NCBI RefSeq assembly: GCF_000516985.1
Contig: NW_006917093.1
Location: 2,914,001-2,978,000, forward strand
DNA: 64,000 nucleotides
Source: Pestalotiopsis fici W106-1
Taxonomy: Eukaryota > Ascomycota > Sordariomycetes > Amphisphaeriales > Sporocadaceae
Reading direction: 5' to 3'
Below are positions 11,540-20,599 of this stretch, piece after piece (within the stretch, counting starts at the first letter, position 1; each line of letters begins with the position of its first letter). The notes beneath the pieces were generated by a model. That model made no database searches and was not told where the DNA came from. It saw only the letters and a program-made list of their open reading frames with translations. Both the position numbers and the translations under genes were made by a program.

Positions 11540-13309
11540 ATGATAGACCCTTATTTAATAGTAGCTGTGGCCGGTCTTGCGGGCACTTATGCTTTTTTCT
11601 GGTCATTGTTGCACTTTACTCAAGATGCCACCGAGCCGCCGTCTGTCGTGGATTCGATCCCGTTCCTGAGTCCAGTTATAAACATGATGGCAAGGGGTGC
11701 CAGCTTTCACTCGTATCTCAGGTGAGATTGTCAGAGACACAAAAGTCGATATTGTGCATTTCAGCCAGACTCCCCGAATAACATTTGTAAATATGTACTA
11801 ATGGTGACGCGTAGAGACGAACATAAGCTTCCCATTTACACACTACGTCTGCCGGGATCTCGCTTGTATGTTATCAATGACACAAGTCTGATTCCTGTTG
11901 TCCAGAGGCAGTTTCGAACACTGTCCATATCGCCGCTCCTGGTGAGGGTATTCTCTCATTTCATGGGTGTCAGCCCAAGTGCTCTTGAGATCGTGGGCCG
12001 AGATCCCATCGAAGACCATGGTTTTGTGCATCAAATGACTATAGAGACCAGCAAGGGTCTCGCCCCCGGTCCCAACCTTGACGACCTCAATGCCAGAGCA
12101 GTCTCCATTCTCGATGCGTCCTTGGCTGCGCTCTCTGCCAAAAATGCCGCCACTACAGTCAAACTATTTGAATGGGCTTCGCTCGAGATCATGATGGCTA
12201 CAACGAATGCTATTTATGGCCATCAAAACCCTTTCAAGAACCCCGCCGTTCGCGAAGCCTACTAGTAAGTGCAATTGGTACTTTGAAAGTAAGCCATGGG
12301 AGTATCATGCTGATAGTTGTGCTCAAGCAAACTGGAAGGTGGCCTCATCACTATGATTACTGGATTCTTGCCATCGCTCCTCGCCAAGGATAGTCTGGAA
12401 GCTCGAGAAGTCATGACTGAGGCCTTTATGAAATACTACGCCGAAGGTGGTCTTGACGAGGAAGCGTCCGTCTATGCACGAAATAGATATGAATTACCTT
12501 CTTCACTTGGTGTCCCCGTCAGGGATGTGGCACGGATGGAAGCTGGGGGGTCCATTGGTCTTGTCGCCAACACCATGCCTGCAACATTCTGGATGCTCTG
12601 GCACGCCTTTTCGGATCCCAATGTTCTCGAAGACTGCCGCCAGGAAGTAAGTCAGGCTGTTCACGAGAAGGACGGCGAAAGCTACCTAGACTTGGCATAT
12701 ATCAAGAGCTCTTGTCCCATCCTGGCTTCTACAATGCAAGAGGCATTCCGCTTGCATAGTATAGGCATGTCAGCACGAACAGTCGTCGAAGACCATGTTC
12801 TTGGCGGAAAATATCTGCTCAAAAAGTATATTTGCCCAAAAGCCATAAATATCTATCCAAGCGATAATATACTAACCTTCACTAGGGGCAATACAGTATT
12901 GATCCCGAGTACTGTGCAACATAGCTCTTCTCAAGCTTGGGGAGATAATGTGGACAGGTTCTACCACAAACGATTTGTCAAAGAACATGGCGCGACCAAA
13001 TACAATCCCACCGCATTCCGTGCTTTTGGCGGCGGGACGACTCTATGTCCTGGACGGCACTTTGCTTCAATGGAAATCTTGGCATTTTTCAGTGTCATAC
13101 TCTTGCGCTTCGATGTCACCCCACTCTCGGGTTCCTGGGATACCAAGGCCTTTAGAGAAGCGAATGCTGCCTTTCGCCTCCCAAAACACGACGTGGAGGT
13201 ACAGCTCGTCCCGAAGAATGATAAGATTTGGCACATCTTTTTCTCTGAGCCCGGACAGCCGATGATAATTTCCCAAGAGGACATCGCATCGGTCGTAAAG
13301 GTAGAATGA
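11540..13309 (+). CDS. cytochrome P450 monooxygenase (CYP7/CYP8-like clade)
   Basis: Four exons, 11540-11721, 11815-12264, 12328-12825 and 12886-13309; 517 residues. The third intron (60 bp) is in frame, so reading through it would insert 20 residues between LLKK and GNTVLIPS. An N-terminal membrane anchor is followed by a proline-containing hinge. The I-helix region reads GSIGLVANTMPATFWMLW, with the AN..PA.FW pattern of CYP7/CYP8-type enzymes. The K-helix ExxR is EAFR, and the heme loop is FGGGTTLCPGRHFA with cysteine 431 as the probable heme ligand. The substrate cannot be deduced. It is divergent from the rhodopsin-like gene and near an O-methyltransferase, so a small metabolic cluster is possible but unproven. 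Confidence 0.9.
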
Positions 13310-13883
13310 AGTGGATCCTTCACCAGCAGAGAAGCAAGGGAGGGAGATGCAATGTCTCTGTTGGTGCATTGCAGCGTACGTGCATGACATGTTAGTTGGT
13401 TGTATGCAATGTGCCACTGTTGGGACCAGGGCCACCAAGTCCGAGGTAATGTCATATATGCTAGACTTTGCAACAATTTTCCCTGTTGGCATCTACCCTT
13501 TCTTAAACTTACCACAGGATCCAGCAATACCCTCACAAGCGTTTGAAACAGTTGCTTGCTGGGCAATCTTCTTCAGTCTGGTCTATTTCAAATCCGTCAA
13601 GTCTGTCTCTGCTACCCAAGCCAGGATCAATATAATTTCTATCTCACTCCTTGACGTGGCTGCTTTTACACCAAACTATGCCCAACTGCGATGGAAAAAT
13701 GGAAGCTGGCTTATACTCTTTAGGTTAGGCATGCCAAGGAATGGAGTTTACCGCAACCCCTATCCGCCTTGGAAACAGCACCACCATCCTCCAGCCCAAA
13801 CCTCGACTAAAACAAAATATTATTACAATAATTCCATAACTTTACTCACCACTATTTGCAAGGATTGCAAAAAGTGTGCAAAA

Positions 13884-14002
13884 ACATACAACACCGGGGA
13901 TTCGCTGGTGGTCACCCACCCAACTACTGATCCGGCCGTCACCAGTTTGACTAGGGCAGAGCGGACGGGATGCCGTATTTTCTAGTGCGTATGGTCGTAT
14001 GT
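13884..14002 (-). rRNA. 5S ribosomal RNA
   Basis: 119 nt on the minus strand. It begins ACATACGACCATACG, contains CATCCCGTCCGCTCTGCC and the conserved GGATCAGTAGTTGGGTGGG segment, and ends GGTGTTGTATGT. The 5' and 3' ends pair (ACATACGAC with GTTGTATGT), giving helix I. A T run at 13880-13884 is the RNA polymerase III terminator. A TATATAG box sits 25-31 bp upstream, matching the upstream element of dispersed 5S genes in Neurospora and other sordariomycetes. It appears intact and expressible. Confidence 0.93.
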
Positions 14003-14026
14003 GCTTGTTATTTGTAAGAATTGCCT

Positions 14027-14033
14027 CTATATA
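14027..14033 (-). promoter_or_regulatory. upstream TATA element of the 5S rRNA gene
   Basis: TATATAG on the minus strand, 25-31 bp before the 5S start. This is the position of the essential TATA element known for Neurospora 5S genes. Confidence 0.7.
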
Positions 14034-14525
14034 TTGCAATTTTATAGAATTTCAAAACGGGTGGCCTTTGCGTTTCCGTCAGCTTTGAAGAATGCTACGT
14101 TGGACCTCCATTGGGTAGCTTTTGGAGAGGCGGAGAAATTCCAGCGTACTGCAGTATAGCTGGTAGGAAATGGAACCAAGCAAATATATCTATTGCCCAA
14201 ATTTCATATTTCCATGATCGTGCAAATTGTGAGAAGAAGATACTGCAATATCGCCTGCATGCCTTATTACAGGAACGCACCACCAATGGAAGACTGGGGC
14301 GCATTTTAGGTCTCATTGTAAGGTTAGCGACGTCAACTAGCAGCTAACGAAACATTTCCATAATAATTGCAGCCAGTTCTTTATTTTATTATAAAGATTA
14401 TAGCAAATACGAGCATAAGACCAAGTGTATTGTATAAATTGGAAATAAATCATGAAATGCTATCTGCTTACAAATTATCAAGCCTTATTAGGAAACCTCG
14501 GTAATAATATACACAGGCGGCCCAG

Positions 14526-15110
14526 CTATGGAAGGGGCACTTTCAATTTTGCTTTTCCTTCTATGCCTATTTCAGTGACAACATTGTCATTGCCATTGAT
14601 GTTATTGTTATTGGTGACATTCATTTCAATAACATTTCCATTGCCATGAATTTCGGTTCCGTGGTTGCGAGACGCCTCTAGGACTTGTCCGTAGAGGATC
14701 AGGAGCAGCAGAAGCGCAAGTCCAGCCTCGATCTCCAAGCCGTGTAATTCGATCTTCAGGTCCAGGCTGATGCGCACTGGCCTTTGGTGCGGTTCTGTGT
14801 TGCTTGGAGAAGGGTCGGTATAATGATTGCGGTACGACTTGGAGATCACCAGACCCAAAGTCACGAGGACGTAGCTGCGAATTTGTTCTTTGAGCTGTTG
14901 CAACTGTCTAGCTCGGGCCTCCTCTCCGGCGGCCCTTTGCGATATGATGAGCTTGTGTCTTGCAATGAAAGTAATCGCCAAGAGAGCTGGGTGCGACCGA
15001 AGGCGAACGCTACGCAGCTGCAGCGGCCGGTGTAATGGAGGCAAGCATCTTTGCGAATCTGCAATATCGCCAATCATTTGTGGCCCGGAACTTGGCCTTG
15101 AAGACTGCAA
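14526..15110 (-). CDS. putative membrane protein with C-terminal GN nonapeptide repeats
   Basis: Single-exon frame of 194 residues; no family recognised. Residues about 58-80 form a charged helix (AGEEARARQLQQLKEQI), followed by a hydrophobic stretch (80-90) and a strong transmembrane candidate at about 129-140 (GLALLLLLILYG). The tail after the helix (about 150-185) carries the GN repeat: units start at G156 (GNGNVIEM), near 165 and at G173 (GNDNVVTEI), spaced 8-9 residues and followed by G182. The same nine-residue pattern occurs in the four genes to the right. The N-terminal 50 residues look unconserved and a downstream start or an unseen intron is possible. The arrangement (helix, membrane segment, repeat tail) suggests a membrane-bound partner of the cluster, by inference only. 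Confidence 0.5.
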   Translation of the reverse strand: MQSSRPSSGPQMIGDIADSQRCLPPLHRPLQLRSVRLRSHPALLAITFIARHKLIISQRAAGEEARARQLQQLKEQIRSYVLVTLGLVISKSYRNHYTDPSPSNTEPHQRPVRISLDLKIELHGLEIEAGLALLLLLILYGQVLEASRNHGTEIHGNGNVIEMNVTNNNNINGNDNVVTEIGIEGKAKLKVPLP

Positions 15111-15602
15111 TGTATAGCTAGACTTTGGTTGAGGTGGTTCGAATATATTATCACTAGTCGCCTTGATTAGATATTCTTTGCATTATCACATCCTCGTGAT
15201 CTCGTACCTCAGCTTCACGGTCGGGTTTTTGGAGTCCATGACGACCGTGTATAATCACTGATTGCTGTGTCTTATCCAGTATTATAATCGAGTATCGACA
15301 ATTTGTCTGATTTGGGAATATTAGAGGTTTCGTCTTACGGTCAGATAAGGTGGGGTTTAAAGCGTTTTCATGCGACTGTAAGGCTTCACACCGACCTTGG
15401 ATCCGCGCGTAGATTTGTAATTACATGCTCAAAGCGAGGGAAGACGCAAGGCTGTACCGTAAAGATGAATGAAGGAGTGGCGAAGCAAGCCATCCTTGCC
15501 CAATCATGCATCTAATCAGTCATTCTGTCATCTGTCACCGCTACTCTACACATGTGACTCCAATGGTGTCTGCCTTTCACTGCGCCTGGTTCTAGGTCGC
15601 TC
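15111..15602. other. spacer within the repeat-protein cluster
   Basis: 492 bp between the membrane repeat protein (start at 15110) and the 3' end of the SesB-like hydrolase. It would hold the promoter of the former. No ORF of note. Confidence 0.5.
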
Positions 15603-16939
15603 TCAGCCCTTCCTCTCAAAGTACTTGTTCATGTGTTCCTTGACTTCAGCCGGGTCCGCAGCCCATTGGAAGGTCTTGTTCTCATTGCCAGATGTTGTAC
15701 TCCTGTTTTCATCGCCAAATTGACGGGTTTTGTTGCCGTCTCCTTCTGTTCTGGAATCGTTCGCCCGTCCAATTTGCTCAGTGTCGTCGCGATTCCCCTT
15801 TGTGAACTTCTGGTTTCCGTTTGACGCTGGAACGGGCCTTTTAGAACGATCGATAGCATTCTGTAAGGCATGCTTGACCATATTCGCAATATTATCTTCA
15901 ACATGTTGGTAAATGGGGTCGGTAGCACTTTCAAATTTGCACATGCTGCTGTGATTAGCGTCCAGCGGTATCTGCTTCTCGCGGTCTCCCGAAAGACCGA
16001 GAACAGCGGCTTTCGGATCCACGACCTAGGTGAATTGTTAGTAGAGTCTCGGCAGTGGTAGATAAGTCTTGAACCGCACCATTCCGAGCACCCCCAAAGG
16101 TTTTGTTTCGTAGAAGCTCAGAAATTGGAAGTCTTCAAGAAACTGGCGGAAGTCATCTGTGATAGATTTGGCGAACCAAGAATCCAATTTGAGTGCACTC
16201 ATGAAACTATTCTTCGGCCTTCTGCCCAGTTTTCGCACGGATCCGGCAATTACATCCCCAATCTTGGCGTTATTTCCGCCTTGATGCGGCGTACCGAAGA
16301 AAATGATGCCGTATGTGCTGTTCACAATGCTTTTGTAACTCTCGGCCTGCTTTGCATTGATCAATGCCTCGTAAAAAGGTTAGCTTTTGTCGCCATAATT
16401 GTCTGAACGGAAGTGTATACATACTCTCTTTACCACTATGCCACCAAGACTGTGACATATAAAGATCAGTCGCCGGTCCTTTTGGCCCTGTCTATGGTCA
16501 GACTCAATTGTGGTACCATATGGCTCCGTCACCTACATCACGGGCAATTGCAAGCTGGTTCAGCAGGCTCGCGGCTTGCTCCAGGACACCTGCGGTCGAA
16601 GTCTGGAAAGCCACATTCGCGTTGTAGTCGAACAACAGAATTCGGGCTTTGGGAAGCCGCTCTGGGAGAAAGTCGCGCAGCCACAGTGATTTCCCAGCGG
16701 TCCAGGTAGCTTCTGCATGCGACTTTCCTCCAAGGGGGTCAAGTCCGTGTACTGCAACAATGCTATGCGCGAGCTGTCAGTACCTATCTTAGCGAGCAGT
16801 ATGTCATGGAAGGCCTTGTTTATTCGACATACTCTATATCAGGCTCCAAAGGCTTCGCGAGCACCCTGAGGAAGTTCTTCGCCGACGAGCCCGGCTGGCG
16901 GACCGCATCAGGAGGGGTGTCAAGTACCGGTGAGGACAT
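15603..16939 (-). CDS. SesB-like alpha/beta hydrolase with C-terminal GN nonapeptide (amyloid-motif-like) tail
   Basis: Five exons on the minus strand: 16939-16833, 16762-16537, 16487-16425, 16367-16080 and 16025-15603. They join in frame to 368 residues. The fold is that of fungal SesB-type lipases: DIVAVHGLDPLGG (about 36-48), ILLFDYNANVAF, nucleophile elbow ICHSLGGIVVK (Ser124), GIIFFGTPHQGG, then VVDPKAAVLG (Asp231) and DANHSSMCKF (His253), giving a plausible Ser-Asp-His triad. Beyond the hydrolase (from about residue 298) lies a repeat tail of nine-residue units starting with G, for example GNRDDTEQI and GDGNKTRQF, ending in AADPAEVKEHMNKYFE. SesB-like proteins are effectors or partners of fungal NLRs, and some (SBP of Chaetomium) carry a prion-like tail. 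The donor after exon 4 is a weak GTGCGG. Confidence 0.85.
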
Positions 16940-17675
16940 CAGGTAAGAAATGGTACAGTAACTTGGATTATGGGGTAACACAAGCCTTGCGCAGAACAAT
17001 AGGCATGGATGGATGACAGTATGCAAGGATTGGTCAACTCGATTGGCGAACTTGGTCAGCCGATCGTGTCAAAAGGATGCGATTATCACTGATTAGCAAT
17101 TCATTGAGTACTGTAGGATATATAGTGAAGGGAAAGGTATTGACCTTTGGGTGAACTGCCGATCTTGAGGAGAAAGGAGAAGGCTATAACGCCTCGCCTG
17201 TCGCGATTGGGCCATAGCATTCCCACTTGCTGCGCCTTGCTGAAGTGCATGCTCGTTCTTTGACCAATGTGATCCATCCCTAAGAATCTCGCAATTTCTC
17301 TCAAGTTCGGTAAGCTTCATGCACCGATATGTGGTATGGTGATATTCGCGCTCCGTGTTGGGGATTCATTTGTCGGCTCCCCAAGGTCGAGTGACACGGA
17401 GTTATCATTGGGGACTCGGCTACATTTTGGCTGCTACCACATCATGCATGAGAGTCAGCTGCATTGACCGAAGAGCGTTCAGCAGTCAGCACAGCCTGGT
17501 GTCAATTCAACACCAAAAGCCTCGAGTTGTTAGTCATATGAAAAGCGCAAGAAATGATGCCATGAGCAGTACCACGGCGTGTTTTCATTTAAGGACAGCT
17601 GGTCCAGCCTGACTGGGAAATGAACAATATTCACAACGAGAACTTCGCAATACTCCTGACAGACTTCCCAACCCA
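16940..17675. other. divergent spacer (SesB-like hydrolase / tail-anchored repeat protein)
   Basis: 736 bp between two divergent starts, so it may act as a shared promoter. Short ORFs inside show no recognisable features. Confidence 0.45.
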
Positions 17676-18196
17676 ATGGCACAGGCTCAGGCACAAAAGA
17701 CCTTCTCTCCGACTCGATTCAAGGAAAGAGAAGACAGCAGGCCGAGGGGTCCGCAATTTTTAGACGAACCTCGTGACCAGAGTAGCATGTCATTGGCAGA
17801 ACGGCCAAGTACTTGGAACAACACTTCGGAAGAAAGAGCGGAAGACGCCAACGAAGAAACTTTACGAGTATGAGATACCTCTACATAATCACACATGAAA
17901 ATGCTGACATGGAATTCTAGACTGCACCATATCCAGATAGTCAGATGCATGGCAGCGCTGGAATTGATGGCAGTGAAGCCAGTACCACTTCCCAAGGCAA
18001 TCGACACGCAATTATTGGCGATAGAAATAACGCCCGTTCAGTCGGACGTGGGCATCTTGCTGGTATCAAAGGCAAGGGCAATACGTCGGAACAATATGAC
18101 ACTCATCCACCCACATTGGACAAGAACGTCATCATGTTGGTAATAGTGATTGCAGCTATTCTGATAGGGTGGCTTGTGTCATTCAGGTCAAGTTGA
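17676..18196 (+). CDS. tail-anchored protein with GN nonapeptide repeats
   Basis: Two exons, 17676-17867 and 17921-18196 (53-bp intron: GTATGA donor, CTGAC branch site, TAG acceptor); 155 residues. Exon 1 encodes a polar, disordered-looking N-terminus rich in Arg, Glu and Ser. Exon 2 carries units of the cluster's repeat, starting with G at 81, 90, 97, 106 and 115 (for example GDRNNARSV and GKGNTSEQY; one unit is 7 long). After a short proline linker comes one C-terminal membrane helix, about residues 134-150 (VIMLVIVIAAILIGWLV), followed by five residues. This is the layout of a tail-anchored protein with the repeats facing the cytosol. No known family. It is the only plus-strand member of the cluster and shares its upstream region with the SesB-like hydrolase. 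Confidence 0.65.
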
Positions 18197-18340
18197 AAGC
18201 AGTTCAACCCTATATGTCTGATATGTGTGAACTTGCACGGCTTGTAATTATGTGCACCGTTAATGGTATATTTGACGGGGTTCTCGAGAACAATTGATAG
18301 AGATCAACAGATAGTGTTTGCTTCACTTCGCTATCGTATG

Positions 18341-18864
18341 TCATTTCCCCCCGATGTCCCTCAGAGTATCCAGCAACCATTGGAATTGTTCGCGAATGTG
18401 TTTTGGCACTTCTCCAAGTGAGTGAACGAGCCTCTGCTGAACATTGTACAATGGATCGGCGATAGAGACGTTCGAATCCATATAAGTATGGCAGATATTT
18501 TGACCATATTGACACACCTCCTTGAAGTTATCGACAGCGAATGTCGTACCAATTTGAATCACATTGGACTTTCCAATCTGTGCAGCGAGGTTTCTGTCTC
18601 CCGTGATTCTGCTCAGATTGTCGTCTCCGTGTTGCATCGTCTCGTTGGTGCTTCCATTCGTGTGAGCATCGTGGCGGTGGCCAATTTGGAGCGTGGCGTT
18701 GCCATTGCCAATCTGTATGGATTTGCTCCCACTGCTGAGAGCTGTTGCATTTCTATCACCGTCCAAGAACGAATGCGTTAGTCGAGGGCTTTTCCCGTGA
18801 AAATTCTCTTTGAAAGGGTGCTTGATGGGAAGATCTCAATCCAGCCTTACCTAGGAGACATCAT
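18341..18864 (-). CDS. small soluble protein with GN nonapeptide repeats containing IQIG cores
   Basis: Two exons, 18864-18851 (14 nt, two adjacent ATGs) and 18752-18341, joined by GTAAGG...GATAG; 141 residues. The open frame alone has only a TTG start with an upstream stop, so a short first exon is needed and this is the best I find. Residues 13-72 are a run of repeats starting with G: GSKSIQI, then five perfect nine-residue units from 20 to 64 (for example GNGNATLQI and GDRNLAAQI), then GKSNVIQI. The sequence SIQIGNGN matches the RHIM core pattern I-Q-I-G-x-x-N. After the repeats, residues 73-141 contain SIADPLYNVQQ and a helical end with PKHIREQFQWLL. Similar elements (TDPIY, PAEVKEHM) occur in the hydrolase of the cluster. 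No known family. Confidence 0.6.
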
Positions 18865-19694
18865 CGTCTCAATGTTCCCGATCTCCCCTGTCAAGGGAGC
18901 CAAGATATGGTCGATATGTATGTAGAATTCTCACTTCTCGGTTGTGAAAGATATCCAGGAGTTGGCCACTTCCGCCAAAGTTGAACGTGGCGTAGGTGAC
19001 GGGACACACCGGAATCTATCATCTATCTGCCAGCCTTGTGTACCCTCCATCCCCACTGCGCCCTTTCAACCGGTGTGTGAATTTCTGCCATGGCACCACG
19101 TTTGTTTAGATGAATTCCATTGGCACCCTGGGGATGTAACCTCGAGAAAGCGCCAGGTATGAGCTGTAAGCCACTGCACTGCCCCGCAGTCATCATTATG
19201 TCATGCACAGAGTCTAGGAATGCACTTAGCTGCCATACAACGATCAGACCAATAGCGCCTGCTGGTGGCCACTGGCAGTCAATGTAGGACTTATTACTGC
19301 TTGATGTGCTCCGCTGCCAAGTAGCATTGAGTACAACCACATCAAATTCATAAATTGTGAGCGACTCTTTGACTTAACAGCGATTGGGATCTGCTTGCAC
19401 TAACTGGTTTCTTGTTACGGCCAGTCACTTGGAGGACGACATGTACACACCGATGGGGCAAACAATTATGCTCGTTTTAGAGTAAAAAGACATCTGAGCA
19501 CAAATCACATCCTTTTGGAATTTTGGGAAGCAAATTAGATGAATATTCAGTGAGAATCGTATTTATTGCGATATTTCCACTGCTATTTCAAGTGTGATAG
19601 ATTCTTGTTGGCGATGCAGGTATCACGGGTACCTGTCGAGGAACCTATGCGGGTGAAAGGCCACCTCGCTCCGAAATAACCGTAACGTTGCTAA
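18865..19694. other. spacer within the repeat-protein cluster
   Basis: 830 bp between two minus-strand repeat-protein genes. No further nonapeptide runs found on either strand and no other gene supported. Confidence 0.45.
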
Positions 19695-20126
19695 TCATTT
19701 GGAAGACTTGTTTGGGAGCCATCCCTTCATTGTCTTCAGCTTTGCTTTGACTTCTGGCGGTATATTTTCCAATGGCGTTGAAAACCCATCTTTCATGGCA
19801 TTGCCGATCTGGTAGATGACGGAGCCGAATTTCGTTATCAAGCTCTTGTTTCCGTTCCCATGCTGATTTGTCTCGCACTTATCGCCCTTGGTTTCGCTGG
19901 TGTTGGAATTGCCGTTTTGCCGGTTGAGATTGTCATCTCCCTTGGTGTCGTTCTTGTTGCAAATTCCATCCTGTGCTGAGCCGTTCACTTTGCCCACCAT
20001 TGAAGCCTCGTTGTTGTGGCCAACCTGTTTATTCGCGTTGCCAATACCGTCAATCCATATAGTATTACCATTACGATCCTTTTTGAGTCCAGACCGACTG
20101 TTACTGCTCTGGTCTTGTTGAGCCAT
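19695..20126 (-). CDS. small soluble protein with eight tandem GN nonapeptide repeats
   Basis: 143 residues from the ATG at 20126; the open frame extends upstream only to a TTG. After a polar leader, residues 27-98 are eight consecutive nine-residue units. All eight have G at position 1 and seven have N at position 4 (Cys in one); examples are GIGNANKQV, GDDNLNRQN and GNGNKSLIT. A degenerate unit precedes them and a YQIGNA segment follows (about 105-110). The C-terminus (PLENIPPEVKAKLKTM...) resembles the ends of the SesB-like hydrolase (DPAEVKEHM) and the 18341-18864 product (PKHIREQF). No transmembrane segment and no known family. This is the cleanest repeat array in the cluster. An upstream exon cannot be excluded: a hydrophobic segment is encoded just 5' in another frame. 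Confidence 0.65.
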   Translation of the reverse strand: MAQQDQSSNSRSGLKKDRNGNTIWIDGIGNANKQVGHNNEASMVGKVNGSAQDGICNKNDTKGDDNLNRQNGNSNTSETKGDKCETNQHGNGNKSLITKFGSVIYQIGNAMKDGFSTPLENIPPEVKAKLKTMKGWLPNKSSK

Positions 20127-20599
20127 TTGGCAGATGTGATTTCTCGAGTTTGGGAGAACGTGTTCGTATCTTGAGAATTGCAAATGATCAGGATGACTAC
20201 CAGTGCCCAGGATGCAGAACTTAACATGGTCTTAAATGCTACCACCCTTCGCCAGATATTCCATATTGACCAATGACACACTTATGGCCCCCTTGATCGT
20301 TCATGAGCCGAAAGCGACTGTAGCGTCGGTGAGCCACACCTACACAGAGCTCTTGGCAGCCTTGCGTTATGCCCCAACATCCTTTACACAACTTGAAGAA
20401 GATCTTTTGATACCCTTGACACTTTCGAAAGGTTCAAAAGTTCCCAACTAATTATAGCACAGCCATAGCAGAGCGTGAGTTTGGGTTTGAAATATTAAGC
20501 GAGGATGTGCTCAGCGAAATGGCAGCACACAGCGTGCGGCATGCCAGCACGAATCATCCAAGTACAATTTCTAGGGTATAGATTCTTGCGATCTGGAGC
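20127..20599. other. spacer between the repeat-protein cluster and the aminotransferase
   Basis: About 470 bp. It holds the promoter of the 19695-20126 gene and the 3' flank of the aminotransferase. Nothing else recognised. Confidence 0.5.

Larger units (their letters stand above)
13310..14525. other. intergenic region between P450 and the repeat-protein cluster, holding a 5S rRNA gene
   Basis: A 225-codon ORF from 13311 shows no family signature and runs into the 5S gene on the opposite strand, so it is not called. The 5S gene (13884-14002) and its TATA box are the only supported items. Confidence 0.5.

Noticed and set aside
13311..13985. 224-codon plus-strand ORF after the P450
   Set aside because: Begins two bases after the P450 stop, has no family features and runs through the antisense 5S rRNA gene.
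19985..20281. Hydrophobic N-terminal segment encoded 5' of the eight-repeat gene in another frame
   Set aside because: Looks like a signal or membrane segment, but no splice pair was found that joins it in frame to the repeats, so the simple ATG at 20126 is used.
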